From the NCBI GenBank assembly GCA_025457915.1, contig JALOTL010000010.1, forward strand, positions 55,824 to 119,823: a DNA stretch of 64,000 bases, written 5' to 3'. The position numbers and the translations under genes were made by a program. This document shows, piece by piece, positions 16,014 through 25,032 of the stretch. The stretch comes from Spirochaetota bacterium (lineage in GTDB: Bacteria; Spirochaetota; UBA4802; UBA5550). The notes under the pieces are model-generated. The model saw only the letters and a program-made list of their open reading frames with translations, did no database searches and was not told where the DNA came from. Numbering within the stretch: the first letter of the stretch is position 1; each line of letters starts with the position of its first letter.

Positions 16014-17210
16014 CTAGTTCAGGTTTTTAAATGCCTCGTCTATAAACATTCTGATGTGTTTTCCGGAAAAGTTGCATTCATTAATTTCAAGGACCACCAG
16101 GTCCCTTCCAAGAAATTCTTTTTTCCAGTCGAATTTTGCAGTATCGATATCGATTTTATTTCGCGATGGATAGTCGATCTTGAAAATTTTAAAGTACCAG
16201 TAATGAGTGGCGGACCTTGCTGCGTAAATTTTATCCCTGAACAGCGTTTCAATCAGCATGGTGCAGAAACTGCCTCCCACGAAGGCGATATCTGGCCTGA
16301 AGCAATTGGGTTCAGTATTCACAAGGTCCAGTCTTGGAACCGGATACCGCCGGTCAGGGTTTAAAAGGCAGAGCAAATCAAGCAGGTCGCATTCCGAGTC
16401 GATCATTTCCCTTGGGTATGCGAATGAAATGTTCCTGCATGAAATCCTCGCGGTATTTTTTCCCGTGTTTTTTCCGATAATTTCCATCAGGGGATTCAAT
16501 ACATAATACAAACCGAGCTCATTCCAGTGAATTCCTCCCCTGGAAAAGAGCGGGACCTGCAGCCTGTCCTTTTTTTTCAGCAGGAGATCCTGGGCGTCCA
16601 GGTAAGATACCCCGCTGTCATGCAGTTTTTTCATGATCCTGTCGTAGTTTCTGATCCCATGGTTTTTCCGTTTGAACTGGTCCGGAATGAATTCCGGATA
16701 AGTATAGGCCTTGTTCGGCGTGATCAGGACCATGAATCCTATGCCCCTGCTGTTGAATTTTTTCTGGACCGTTCTTATGTCGCCGGCAAGGGCATCCAGA
16801 GATTCATCAGACATAAGTTCTGTATTTATTGTATATTCGTTGATGTATCCTTTTTCATAAAGCTGGTTGTTTTTTCCGATAATGATCGACTGGTCGTTCA
16901 TGTAGGATTTATTGAAAAACGAATAGTATATCTGATTTATGAATTTTATTAAAAATCCCCTGAACCCAAAAACATCCCCCCAGTATTTTTCATATTCCTT
17001 CTGATATTCACCGGACGCCCAGTTTGCGATATTCAATTCCGGTTTTTTGTTTTTTAATGTAACGCCTGGCAGCACGGAGTAAATATAAGGGAAAAGCCTC
17101 AATTTCATTTCGCCTGAGCTCATCCTGAATATCCTGAAAGAAATTCCGGGAAGAGCAATAAGTATTATTATCAGGGATAATGCAAGATATCTGATTACTT
17201 TTTTAAGCAT
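16014..17210 (-). CDS. AlgX/AlgJ-like SGNH O-acetyltransferase-type protein
   Basis: The 398-residue protein has one N-terminal membrane helix (about 7-27), then a periplasmic domain. GFRGFLIKFINQ near residue 83 matches the start of AlgJ/AlgX family domains. A GGIHWNELG motif (about 227) carries the histidine expected in the catalytic site, and VGGSFC (about 310) supplies a nucleophilic serine in the SGNH manner. The gene starts 1 bp after the stop of an MBOAT gene, the standard pairing in alginate and cellulose acetylation: the MBOAT passes acetyl groups across the membrane and this enzyme places them on a polysaccharide. No polymerase is encoded nearby, so the substrate is unknown. Confidence 0.85.
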   Translation of the reverse strand: MLKKVIRYLALSLIIILIALPGISFRIFRMSSGEMKLRLFPYIYSVLPGVTLKNKKPELNIANWASGEYQKEYEKYWGDVFGFRGFLIKFINQIYYSFFNKSYMNDQSIIIGKNNQLYEKGYINEYTINTELMSDESLDALAGDIRTVQKKFNSRGIGFMVLITPNKAYTYPEFIPDQFKRKNHGIRNYDRIMKKLHDSGVSYLDAQDLLLKKKDRLQVPLFSRGGIHWNELGLYYVLNPLMEIIGKNTGKNTARISCRNISFAYPREMIDSECDLLDLLCLLNPDRRYPVPRLDLVNTEPNCFRPDIAFVGGSFCTMLIETLFRDKIYAARSATHYWYFKIFKIDYPSRNKIDIDTAKFDWKKEFLGRDLVVLEINECNFSGKHIRMFIDEAFKNLN

Positions 17211-17211
17211 A

Positions 17212-18618
17212 TTAAAACCTTAAATACAGGAACGGGTTAAAGGTCATGCCTGCAATTCTCGCCATCGAAAAAAACAATAATATCACCGACGCGGACAGCC
17301 CGAGCTCGGTTTTAAAGGAAAGCCCATCATAGAACATCTTCAGTCTGTTGAAAAATTTAAACTTCGGGATGAATGACAGGATCAGGGCAAGGGCCGTAAA
17401 AAAAATGATATTTTTTGAAATGTAAATGAATTTTCCGTGCAGACCGGCGAGGTATAACATATTCGAGATGTAATTCAATGCATGCGTAAGGTTGTCCGCC
17501 CTGAAAATTACCCATCCGAAAAGAACAATCAAAAAAGTCGCCAGCATGTTGACAGCCGATGGCAGCCGTTTTTTGTATTCAAGAAGGAACAGTCTTTCAA
17601 GGACCATGAATATGCCGTGGTACACACCCCAGACAACGAATGTCCAGTTCGCGCCGTGCCAGATTCCGGAAATCAAAAAACAGGCCCACAGGTTGAAATA
17701 TAAACGGGAGGGCCTGACCCTGTTTCCGCCAAGGGGGAAATAGATGTAATCCCTGATCCATGTCGAAAGGGATATGTGCCATCTTCTCCAGAATTCGGTG
17801 ATGCTCTCGGAGATGTAAGGCATGTTGAAGTTTTCCGGGATTGCAAATCCCATCATTTTCAGGGTTCCAATCGCCATGTCGGAATAGGATGAGAAATCGA
17901 AATATATCTGCAGGGTGAAGGCCATCGCGCCGAGCCACGAATTGATCAGACCAAGATCCGGGCCGTTCATGGAAAACGCTGCGTTTGCGATTTCCGCAAG
18001 CGTTTCGGCGATAAATACTTTTTTTGCCAGGCCCATGCAGAACCTTGACAGACCGGAGATGAAGCTTTCAAGGTCCGGGTTCCTGCTTTCCAGCTGATCA
18101 TTGATTTCGTTGAATTTAACAATCGGTCCGGCCATGATTTTAGGGAATAACAACACATGCATGAGATATGAAAACAGCGCCGGCTGAGGTTCAATTCCCC
18201 GGTACACATCAACCTGGTATGAAATTTTCTGGAACACCAGGAAGGAAAGTCCCGCCGGCATGATTATCGCGGTCAGATTGATTGACATGAAGCCGGCCAG
18301 ATTAAGGATTTCATTGACATTGTTTATAAAGAAATTGAAATATTTAAAATACGCAAGCAGGGCGATGTTCAGGATGACTCCTGTTCCCAGCCAGAGACTT
18401 TTCCTGTTTTTGAAATTTATGGAAATTAAATAACCGAGCGCCCAGTCGATGAATGAGGATAATAATACGACGAATAAAAAAACAGGCGCGGCCCAGGAAT
18501 AAAAAATAATGCTCCCGGCAAAAATCACGGGGTTTCTGTACTTGTTTTTAACTACCCAAAAAATGAGGAAAAAAACAGGCAGGAAAATAAACAGATATAC
18601 CGGGGAATTGAATTGCAA
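17212..18618 (-). CDS. MBOAT-family membrane O-acyltransferase (AlgI-like)
   Basis: This 468-residue protein has about ten hydrophobic segments. It begins with the family's FNSPVYLFIFLPVFF pattern, has NMPYISESITEFWRRWHISL (about 258-277) and the signature ISGIWHGANWTFVVWGVYHG (about 313-332) with the catalytic histidine. AlgI-type proteins transfer acetyl from the cytoplasm to a periplasmic partner, here the AlgX-like protein encoded 1 bp downstream. The pair is likely a self-contained module modifying an exopolysaccharide or other surface polymer. Codon use and composition are more AT-rich than in the neighbouring M23 gene, which may simply reflect membrane content. Confidence 0.92.
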   Translation of the reverse strand: MQFNSPVYLFIFLPVFFLIFWVVKNKYRNPVIFAGSIIFYSWAAPVFLFVVLLSSFIDWALGYLISINFKNRKSLWLGTGVILNIALLAYFKYFNFFINNVNEILNLAGFMSINLTAIIMPAGLSFLVFQKISYQVDVYRGIEPQPALFSYLMHVLLFPKIMAGPIVKFNEINDQLESRNPDLESFISGLSRFCMGLAKKVFIAETLAEIANAAFSMNGPDLGLINSWLGAMAFTLQIYFDFSSYSDMAIGTLKMMGFAIPENFNMPYISESITEFWRRWHISLSTWIRDYIYFPLGGNRVRPSRLYFNLWACFLISGIWHGANWTFVVWGVYHGIFMVLERLFLLEYKKRLPSAVNMLATFLIVLFGWVIFRADNLTHALNYISNMLYLAGLHGKFIYISKNIIFFTALALILSFIPKFKFFNRLKMFYDGLSFKTELGLSASVILLFFSMARIAGMTFNPFLYLRF

Positions 18619-18836
18619 GTTTTCCTCAATAAATTGATTCAGATATATTCAATGTAAAAAGAATTATTTTATAAAAATATGTCAATTTATTTAAACAGGA
18701 TGCATGCAAATAAATACAGTTTAAGGAAGAACCGGTTTGTTGAATTTTATTTATAAGAAGCGCCTGTTCTAAAAAACGATAGCCGGGCTTAATCAAGGCT
18801 GAATCTTCCGGCGATGAAATATACGGCTTTTACCGT

Positions 18837-19781
18837 TCATTTCCTTCCGATAAGAACGCCGGGGTTTATGGGCCTCGTGCCCTTCCTCACCTCGAAGTGG
18901 AGATGCGGCCCGGTGGTCCTTCCGGTGTTTCCGGAATACCCTATCAATGTGTTCTTGCCGACAGCGTCACCGGTTTTCACGGTATATCTTGAAAGGTGTC
19001 CGTAGTAGCTTTCATATCCGTGTTCATGCCTTATAATGACAAGGTTGCCGTATCCCCCCCTGTAGCCGGTAAAAACCACCCTGCCGTCCCTGGCGGCCAG
19101 AATTCTCGAGTTGATCGCGCAGGCTATGTCTATGCCTGAATGGAACTGGAGCCTGTTCCTGTCGAACGGGTCCCTCCTGGTCCCGAATCCGGACGATCTC
19201 CTGCCGGCTGAAAGCGGATTTATAAACGCGGTCCCGAGGAACAGGGATCTTTCCACCCCGGATATCTTTCCGCAGGGCACGAAGAGATATTCCTTGTCGA
19301 AGTCCGCCTTTTTGTTGATCCTGTGCACGAAACGCGCGGCTATCCTTTCATGTTCCAGGATTTTCATGGCGGATTTTTCGTCCCTCCCCTTGATGATCAC
19401 GCCGCGCATATTCGGGAGGTATATTGTCATCCCGGGTTTTATTTCCGAGGGGGACGACAGGTTGTTGACCGACATTATCGTGTCCATGTCCAGCGATGAT
19501 TTGGAGAGTATGGTCCAGAAGCTGTCGCCTTTTTTCACCGTGTACTGGTAGAACCTGAGTTCGGGCAGTTCGGATTCCGTCCTTCCGCTTTTGACGACAT
19601 AGATGGCAGTCCTTACGTCCTTTCTCAACTGCTTGAGGTTCCCGTTCGATCTAAGGTCAAGGCTTCCAAGCCTTTCCGCGGCCGCGGAAGCGTAAGTTCC
19701 GGTCCAGGCCATGACGGTTATCGTCATTGCTGCGATTACAGTCATAATATCCGGGGACCGTTTTGTTTTTGATGGAATCAT
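18837..19781 (-). CDS. LysM-M23 family peptidoglycan endopeptidase
   Basis: The 314-residue protein has an N-terminal hydrophobic signal (about 13-33, ending ASAAAE). A LysM peptidoglycan-binding domain follows (about 78-124, YTVKKGDSFWTILSKSS to KPGMTIYLP), then a C-terminal peptidase M23 domain (about 195-310). The zinc ligands are present: HSGIDIA (H-x3-D) and HLHFE (H-x-H). RRSSGFGTRRDPF and GHLSRYTVKTGDAV are the usual surrounding motifs. Such enzymes cut peptide crosslinks or activate amidases during growth and division. A bactofilin gene starts about 280 bp away on the opposite strand, and bactofilins often position M23 peptidases, so the two may work together in cell shape. Confidence 0.93.
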   Translation of the reverse strand: MIPSKTKRSPDIMTVIAAMTITVMAWTGTYASAAAERLGSLDLRSNGNLKQLRKDVRTAIYVVKSGRTESELPELRFYQYTVKKGDSFWTILSKSSLDMDTIMSVNNLSSPSEIKPGMTIYLPNMRGVIIKGRDEKSAMKILEHERIAARFVHRINKKADFDKEYLFVPCGKISGVERSLFLGTAFINPLSAGRRSSGFGTRRDPFDRNRLQFHSGIDIACAINSRILAARDGRVVFTGYRGGYGNLVIIRHEHGYESYYGHLSRYTVKTGDAVGKNTLIGYSGNTGRTTGPHLHFEVRKGTRPINPGVLIGRK

Positions 19782-19992
19782 AAATTCAGAAAATATTTTG
19801 AATTATATGCCGTTCCGCGGATTAAAACAAAAATCCAATGCCGGGGAACAGCTTATATCAACATTTTCGGAAAAAAATCATTTAATTTTAGACATAATTC
19901 GGCCCGGAATCTTTTTTTATGTCGCATGGGTTTACGCCGGATCGATGAAACCGGCATCATTGTTTAAAATGATATGCGTATTAAAAATCCTA

Positions 19993-20022
19993 TTGACAAT
20001 AGCGATTATGTTAATCTATATT
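19993..20022 (+). promoter_or_regulatory. Probable sigma-70 promoter of bactofilin-pdxA
   Basis: TTGACA (19993-19998) and TATATT (20017-20022) are separated by 18 bp. The expected start of transcription lies about 30 bp upstream of the bactofilin ATG. AAAGAGG follows as ribosome site. Confidence 0.6.
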
Positions 20023-20060
20023 GGCGGGGATCCTGATACATATTGAATAAAGAGGTCTTT

Positions 20061-20492
20061 ATGGCGATCGTTAAGTCTGCCGGTGATATAGCCAGCAATG
20101 TAATAGGTGAGAATTCCTACTTTACCGGTACTTTTCTTATAAATGGTTCACTGAGAATCGACGGAAGGTTTGAAGGAAAATATCTCCAGGCCGAACAGCT
20201 TTACATCGGCAGAAACGGCAAGATAAGGACGAATATAAACGCGGTTTCCGTCATAGTCGAGGGAATGGTCATTGGAAACATCAACGCGTCCAGCAGGGTA
20301 CTTCTCATGCCTACCGCTAAAATCCTCGGGGATATAAAGACGCCTGAATTGATCATACAGAACGGGGTCATACTCGAGGGAAGGTGCACAATATCCAACG
20401 ACCTCAGGTCTTCCGCAAGGGACCTTATTGGCGCAGAGTACGAAAAGAACAAGATGATACCAGAGGAGTTTGTTGCCAGAAGGTCCTCTTAA
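20061..20492 (+). CDS. Bactofilin-family cytoskeletal protein
   Basis: I place the start at ATG 20061, 5 nt after AAAGAGG; a TTG 18 bp earlier is less likely. The 143-residue protein is a DUF583/bactofilin domain: short repeating right-handed beta-helix turns such as FLINGSLRIDGRFEGKY, LYIGRNGKIRTNI and IVEGMVIGNI, with a short polar tail. Bactofilins polymerise without nucleotide and anchor peptidoglycan enzymes at shape-determining sites. An M23 endopeptidase is divergently encoded next door, supporting a cell-wall role. The 3' end overlaps pdxA by 23 bp. Confidence 0.93.
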   Translation: MAIVKSAGDIASNVIGENSYFTGTFLINGSLRIDGRFEGKYLQAEQLYIGRNGKIRTNINAVSVIVEGMVIGNINASSRVLLMPTAKILGDIKTPELIIQNGVILEGRCTISNDLRSSARDLIGAEYEKNKMIPEEFVARRSS

Positions 20493-21474
20493 AATCGGAA
20501 TAACCTGCGGCGACCCGGCAGGAATCGGCCCCGAGGTTTCACTCAGGGCGGCAGGCCTCCTTAAAAATCCAAACATCATACCAATTCTGATCGGACGAAA
20601 AGAACTGCTGGAGAGGCTGTATCCGGGCCTTGTCCGCGGATTTAACATGGTCGATGACCTGTCCGGCGCGGAATGCGGGAAAAAGTACATTTACGACGTG
20701 AAATCCGACCTACCCGTCCCGGAGCCGGGCAGGGGTAATCCGACCACCGGCCTTGAATCGAAGTCTTATATGGATGCCGCGATCGGGTTTTGGCTGGACG
20801 GGGGTATAGACGCCCTGGTCACCGCCCCGGTGAGCAAGGAGATGATAGAAAAATCCGGAACGCCCTTTACCGGGCATACGGAATACATCGCTTTCCGCAC
20901 CGGAAAGGAAAAACCTTACATGATGATGTATTCGGAGAGATACAGGGTGATTCTCGCGACCACCCACATGCCGCTTTCCGATGTCCCCGGAAATATCGAC
21001 GCCGGAAGGATCCTCGATGTAATAAGGGCCGGCTCCCGCGCTGTTGAATCCATCGACGGGAAAAAGGCCAGGATCGCGGTTGCCGGACTTGACCCTCATT
21101 GCGGTGACGGGGGCGCGATCGGAGACTTTGACTCAAGGGTCACGGCCGAGGCCGTCAAAAGGGCGAGGGACGAGGGGATCGACGCCGAGGGACCAGTATC
21201 GGCTGACGCGCTTTTCATTCCGGGCAGGTGGTCGGGGTACAGCCTGGCAGTCGCCCAGTATCACGACCAGGGCCTTATACCCTTCAAGGTTCTGTCCTTC
21301 GAGAGCGGAGTCAATGTGACGGTAGGTCTTTCAATCACAAGGACTTCACCGGACCACGGGACGGCATATGACATTGCGGGAAAGGGCGTGGCCGATTGTA
21401 CGAGCATGATCGAGGCGGTAAACCTCGCGTTCAGGCTCGAAACCGTGAAGAGGCGTTCCGGCGGCGGGCTCTGA
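20470..21474 (+). CDS. pdxA: 4-hydroxythreonine-4-phosphate dehydrogenase
   Basis: PdxA oxidises 4-phosphohydroxy-threonine in pyridoxal phosphate synthesis. About 334 residues fits the family. Motifs include GITCGDPAGIGPEV at the N-terminus, TAPVSKEMI and the metal-binding histidines in FTGHTEYIA, GLDPHCGDGG and QYHDQGLIPFK. The start is one of two adjacent TTG codons (20470 or 20473) right behind AGAGGAG, inside the end of the bactofilin gene, so translation is probably coupled. The pairing with bactofilin looks like convenience rather than shared function. A paralogue acting on another phosphorylated hydroxy acid cannot be excluded. Confidence 0.94.
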   Translation: MLPEGPLKIGITCGDPAGIGPEVSLRAAGLLKNPNIIPILIGRKELLERLYPGLVRGFNMVDDLSGAECGKKYIYDVKSDLPVPEPGRGNPTTGLESKSYMDAAIGFWLDGGIDALVTAPVSKEMIEKSGTPFTGHTEYIAFRTGKEKPYMMMYSERYRVILATTHMPLSDVPGNIDAGRILDVIRAGSRAVESIDGKKARIAVAGLDPHCGDGGAIGDFDSRVTAEAVKRARDEGIDAEGPVSADALFIPGRWSGYSLAVAQYHDQGLIPFKVLSFESGVNVTVGLSITRTSPDHGTAYDIAGKGVADCTSMIEAVNLAFRLETVKRRSGGGL

Positions 21475-21487
21475 TCCTTCAGCCTGA

Positions 21488-21895
21488 TTATTTTTTTTCA
21501 ATCACGGATTTCAGCCTGTCTGAGAAATTTTTCAGAATTTCATTTTTTCCGCTGCCCTTTGCTTTTATAAAGACGGCGCGTTCAAGTCTTCCGTTTTTTT
21601 TGATTTTCACCAGGGCTTCAATCCCGCCGCTTCTCGTGTCATGAGACAGGTTTTCGTCCTCGGTATAGGTAAATGTTTCCACGGATTCAGTGTAGTAAAA
21701 TACCAGTATCTCGACGGCGGACCCGTTTTTCAATTCGAGGGCCGGAATGAAGTTCATGATTTCATCTTTTTTAAGGCTGATGCTCTTTGCGATTTTTAAT
21801 GAAATGCCGCCTTTTCCATCCGAAAACGAATCGTTGTTGCCGAGTAGCATCAATGTGAGGATGATGCTGATTATGACATATCTTGTGGTTTTCAT
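21488..21895 (-). CDS. Secreted hypothetical protein
   Basis: A 135-residue protein with a clear signal peptide (about residues 1-25, cleavage likely near NDSFSDG). The mature part has a beta-rich pattern (AVEILVFYYTESVETFTYTE) followed by a basic helix at the C-terminus. The layout resembles small periplasmic proteins with a TonB-like or energy-transducer-like tail (ALVKIKKNGRLERAVFIKAKGS), but I cannot name a family. It converges on pdxA with 13 bp between stops. The ribosome site is weak. Export is supported; function is unknown. Confidence 0.65.
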   Translation of the reverse strand: MKTTRYVIISIILTLMLLGNNDSFSDGKGGISLKIAKSISLKKDEIMNFIPALELKNGSAVEILVFYYTESVETFTYTEDENLSHDTRSGGIEALVKIKKNGRLERAVFIKAKGSGKNEILKNFSDRLKSVIEKK

Positions 21896-22163
21896 GTTTT
21901 CTCGGATTAATTATCCCCGGAATTGCATTCACGAAGGCGATTAAAATACTGCGAAATCATCGTGAAATGAGCTTTAAATTATCAGCAAAGTCACCATGTG
22001 AATGCCGTATGATCCTTTCCCGGCTGATGATTCACTGAATATGTTAAATAAAACTCCAAAAAATTATTGATCAAGGACTTTTTTAGTGAATTAATAGTAA
22101 AATTTATATAAAAATTTATCGATTAGATATATAGCGGAGCTGTTATCAGCGCATGTTGAATTT

Positions 22164-22604
22164 ATGAACGAAGCCTTTTTAATAAAATCGATTTTCCTGT
22201 TCATATCCCTCTGGGGGATAGGCCTGATATTTGTATGGTGCAGGCCCAAAATAGACATATTCTGGAAAGTTGTCTCCTCCCTGATTTTCGCTTTCTATGT
22301 ATGGTTTTTTTACGACGAGATAAATTCCGGATTCAATAATTTTTCTGCCGCCTGGTATCCCGTAACGGTAATGTTTCTCAGGGAACTGGTGGCGCTGGTT
22401 TTTGTTAACCTGTTCTTTTTCTGGCCGGTCGCGATGGCCGTCGTGTTTTACAAGTCTGATGAACTGGGCGCAGAGAGGCTCCTGAAATTCATCAGCATAC
22501 TCACCCTGGTTCTATGGTTCGTTTTTGTCGTTTATTTCTTCTTCAGCAAGGGGATCGACAAGTTCCTCTTCGACAGCCTGAAAAAGATGATCCCAAATGT
22601 CTGA
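22164..22604 (+). CDS. Hypothetical four-helix membrane protein
   Basis: The 146-residue product is almost entirely hydrophobic, with four probable membrane helices (about 5-25, 33-52, 70-95 and 107-128) and a short cytoplasmic end. No family is recognised. Its last 8 bp overlap the start of the TPR gene, so the two form an operon and may act together in or near the inner membrane. The ribosome site is weak, and 270 bp of AT-rich DNA upstream should hold the promoter. Confidence 0.65.
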   Translation: MNEAFLIKSIFLFISLWGIGLIFVWCRPKIDIFWKVVSSLIFAFYVWFFYDEINSGFNNFSAAWYPVTVMFLRELVALVFVNLFFFWPVAMAVVFYKSDELGAERLLKFISILTLVLWFVFVVYFFFSKGIDKFLFDSLKKMIPNV

Positions 22605-23112
22605 TAGAAGTCCCGCATATATTTTAATCCTGATCCTGCTTTTTTCCGCGCCGTCTTTCGGACTGGAAAACTCTACCGATCTTTATAAAAAAGGCGCCAG
22701 GCTCGCGCTGAACGGAAAAATCGACGAGGCAATCCTCGTGTTTAAAAAGGTCATAGATATAAGCCCCTATTACTGCATGGGCCACTACGGTCTCGGAAAG
22801 GCATACCTTTACAAGTACGGGATGATTGACGAGGCGATCAGGCAGCTGCGTCTTTCCGTCAAGTATGATACTAGGTTCGCGAAGGGATATTTTTACCTTG
22901 GAATGGGTTACCTGCTTTCCGGAAAGTACGTGGACGCGATACATTCGTTCAGGACGGCATACAGGTACAATGAAGCCATGTCCGAGGCGCTTTACAATAC
23001 CGGAGCTGTATACGACCTGATGGACAGGAGCTACAAGGCGCAGGTCTATTTCGGAAAGTTCGGCGCTGAGTCCAAATCAAAAGAAGAGGAGATGGAGTCG
23101 GACGAAATATGA
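22597..23112 (+). CDS. Exported TPR-repeat protein
   Basis: The 171-residue protein has a signal peptide (about 1-22, cleavage near SFGLE) and then three to four tetratricopeptide repeats. These are seen at KKGARLALNGKIDEAILVFK (about 32-51), GHYGLGKAYLYKYGMIDEAI, GYFYLGMGYLLSGKYVDAI and ALYNTGAVYDLM. TPR solenoids scaffold protein complexes. It is translationally coupled to the preceding membrane protein. A GC-rich hairpin without a T-run lies just after the stop, between this gene and the convergent zinc-ribbon gene. Confidence 0.85.
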   Translation: MSDRSPAYILILILLFSAPSFGLENSTDLYKKGARLALNGKIDEAILVFKKVIDISPYYCMGHYGLGKAYLYKYGMIDEAIRQLRLSVKYDTRFAKGYFYLGMGYLLSGKYVDAIHSFRTAYRYNEAMSEALYNTGAVYDLMDRSYKAQVYFGKFGAESKSKEEEMESDEI

Positions 23113-23149
23113 TTGCCGGGCCGGCCGCCCGGGATTTAATACCGCCGTT

Positions 23150-23455
23150 CTACACCTTGAAAAGGCTCTCGGCCTTTTTTTTGCCGGTGATCCTCTCGTA
23201 GTCGTCGTAATCCACGAAGGCCAGGTCAGGGAGCTTTTTTCTTATCCTGTTGACTATGTCAGGCTTGCCGTTTTTTGATTCAACGGAGGTTACATACCTG
23301 AATTCCCTTCCGCACGAGGGGCATTTCCTGATTTCCCTGATCTCGATGCCTATCTTTTTGCACTGGGGGCAGAATCCCAGTTTGTCGTCCACCATTATGA
23401 TATGATCCTGAATGTCTTTTATGTCGACTTCCGTCCAGATCCTGATATATTCCAT
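23150..23455 (-). CDS. Zinc-ribbon hypothetical protein
   Basis: A 101-residue cytoplasmic protein. Two CxxC pairs, FCPQCKK (about residue 29) and KCPSCGRE (about 44), form a probable rubredoxin-like zinc ribbon. The C-terminal half is helical and charged. It lies 14 bp after the dihydrouridine synthase gene in the same direction and so is probably cotranscribed with it. That hints at a role around RNA, though the domain alone would equally fit protein binding. No family name can be given. Confidence 0.7.
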   Translation of the reverse strand: MEYIRIWTEVDIKDIQDHIIMVDDKLGFCPQCKKIGIEIREIRKCPSCGREFRYVTSVESKNGKPDIVNRIRKKLPDLAFVDYDDYERITGKKKAESLFKV

Positions 23456-23469
23456 GGCAAACTCCGGTT

Positions 23470-24468
23470 TTATTTTTTGATTATGGATCCGTCCCTTGTT
23501 TCAAATCTGAGGGCGGCCTCGGCAGGATTCCTGCCGTAATAATCCTGCACTATGCCGATAATGGTGTCAATCCTTTCTGCGGCCCGTATCAACCTGAAGA
23601 GCTCGTGCGAAAATTTTACGTTTTTCGAGAAGTAGAAGCAGAACCTGTGGGCCCTGCTTTTATGAAGACGGTCCGGAAGGAATTCAGCCGTATGCTCAAG
23701 GGTCTTTATAAATACGTCTCGTGCATCGACGTCAAGGGTGAAGTTTTCACCGTCCATTACGGCCCTGCAGAGCCTGAATATCCAGGGCGATTTTACCGCC
23801 TCCCTTCCTATCATTACTCCATCGCACCCGGATGTTTCAATTTTTTTTACGGCGTCCGAAGGACCGGTTATGTCGCCGTTTCCGATTACCGGTATCCTTA
23901 ATTTTTCCTTGAGCAGCTTCACCAGCCCCCAGTCCGCGTTTCTCGTGAAAGAAAGCTTCGCGTATCTCGGGTGCAGCGCTATGAAATCCACGCCTTCGTC
24001 TTCAAGCATCCTTGCGAAATCCACGAGCCGTTCGGGATCGTTTTTTTCGAAGCCGGACCTCATCTTCACGGAAAGGAGCGTCCCGCATGACTTTCTGCAC
24101 GACTTTATTATGGTCCTGGCCCTGGCCGGATCTGAAAGCAGCCTGGCCCCCTGGCCCCTTTTCATTATATCCGGGGCCGAGCAGCCCATGTTCACGTCTA
24201 CCGAAAGACATTCCGTTCCGGAGAGGATGGCGCAGGAATCCGCCATCACGGAAGGGTCGCAGCCGACGATCTGGTAAATGAAGTTTCTGTCGAATTCATG
24301 CCTTTTTACCAGGGGCTCGTTGTGGGGTGAGCGGGCGGCTATGGCGCCGGCGCTGAGCATCTCGGAATACATGACTATGTCGGGGGAGAAGGAGCTGACG
24401 GTTTTTCTCAGCGCCGGGGTGGTTACCTCGGCCATCGGCGCAAGAAAGAATTTATCAGGCAGTTTCAT
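23470..24468 (-). CDS. dus: tRNA-dihydrouridine synthase
   Basis: Dus enzymes are FMN-dependent and reduce specific uridines in tRNA D-loops. The 332-residue length fits. The barrel starts FFLAPMAEVTTPALRK (the usual form is APMAGVTD), and the catalytic cysteine is in VDVNMGCSAPDIMKRG (about residue 94). The flavin-contacting lysine and histidine lie in LLSVKMRSGF and ALHPRYAK, and VIGNGDITG and GVMIGREAVKSPWIF complete the set. Family-typical NMGCP is here NMGCS. Which uridine is modified cannot be told. A zinc-ribbon gene follows in the same transcript. The MarR gene is divergent. Confidence 0.92.
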   Translation of the reverse strand: MKLPDKFFLAPMAEVTTPALRKTVSSFSPDIVMYSEMLSAGAIAARSPHNEPLVKRHEFDRNFIYQIVGCDPSVMADSCAILSGTECLSVDVNMGCSAPDIMKRGQGARLLSDPARARTIIKSCRKSCGTLLSVKMRSGFEKNDPERLVDFARMLEDEGVDFIALHPRYAKLSFTRNADWGLVKLLKEKLRIPVIGNGDITGPSDAVKKIETSGCDGVMIGREAVKSPWIFRLCRAVMDGENFTLDVDARDVFIKTLEHTAEFLPDRLHKSRAHRFCFYFSKNVKFSHELFRLIRAAERIDTIIGIVQDYYGRNPAEAALRFETRDGSIIKK

Positions 24469-24518
24469 GCGAACATCTTAAAGCGTCAAGGGGGGTGTCA
24501 ATTATTAAAAAATGCTTG

Positions 24519-24544
24519 CAATTATTTTGCATGCCAAATATTTG
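24519..24544. promoter_or_regulatory. Imperfect palindrome upstream of the MarR gene (candidate autoregulatory site)
   Basis: The 26-bp stretch is a dyad centred on GCATGC with 11 of 13 positions paired. It lies about 30 bp upstream of the MarR start and between two divergent genes, which is where MarR-type dimers usually bind their own operator. Confidence 0.5.
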
Positions 24545-24573
24545 TATCAAAAATAATATGCGGGTATTAAATT

Positions 24574-25032
24574 ATGCCGAAAGAAAAAAGGCACATCTAT
24601 GTTATTCTCACAGCACAGAACATACTGAAAAATTACCTGATAAAGAATTTCCGGGATGAAAAAATAAAGATAACGCCGGCGCACGCTGCCATACTCTTCC
24701 TGCTTGAAAACGGTGAAGTCCGGACCATGAGCGAGATAAGCAGTGTCCTTTTCCTGGACAATTCCACTGTAACGGGCCTCGTCGACCGCCTTGAAAAAAT
24801 GAATTTCGTCAGGCGTTCGGAAGCCATGGGGGACAGAAGAAAATACGGAGTGTCGGCCACGGAAAGCGGGATTGCGGAAATCGGGAAGGCCAGGGGAATC
24901 ATATCCAGGATCAACAGGGAAATGGAGACCGGCATGTCCGAAGCCGATATGAGGGGGATGCATAACGTTATGGAAAACATTATGAATAAATTCAGCCGGC
25001 GCAGACAGGCGTCCGGGAAGAGGACGGAATGA
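24574..25032 (+). CDS. MarR-family transcriptional regulator
   Basis: A 152-residue winged-helix protein. The N-terminal dimerisation helix is followed by ITPAHAAILFLLE and the helix-turn-helix MSEISSVLFLDNSTVTGLVD (about 51-70). The wing is MGDRRKYGVSATESG, with the conserved DRR. A dyad lies upstream and probably acts as its operator. The ATGA junction with the thioesterase gene shows translational coupling, so the regulator likely controls that enzyme in response to an acyl or aromatic ligand. The ligand is not evident. Confidence 0.92.
   Translation: MPKEKRHIYVILTAQNILKNYLIKNFRDEKIKITPAHAAILFLLENGEVRTMSEISSVLFLDNSTVTGLVDRLEKMNFVRRSEAMGDRRKYGVSATESGIAEIGKARGIISRINREMETGMSEADMRGMHNVMENIMNKFSRRRQASGKRTE

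Noticed and set aside
23113..23149. GC-rich hairpin between the TPR gene and the zinc-ribbon gene
   Set aside because: A 6-bp stem without a T-run on either strand; too weak for an intrinsic terminator call.
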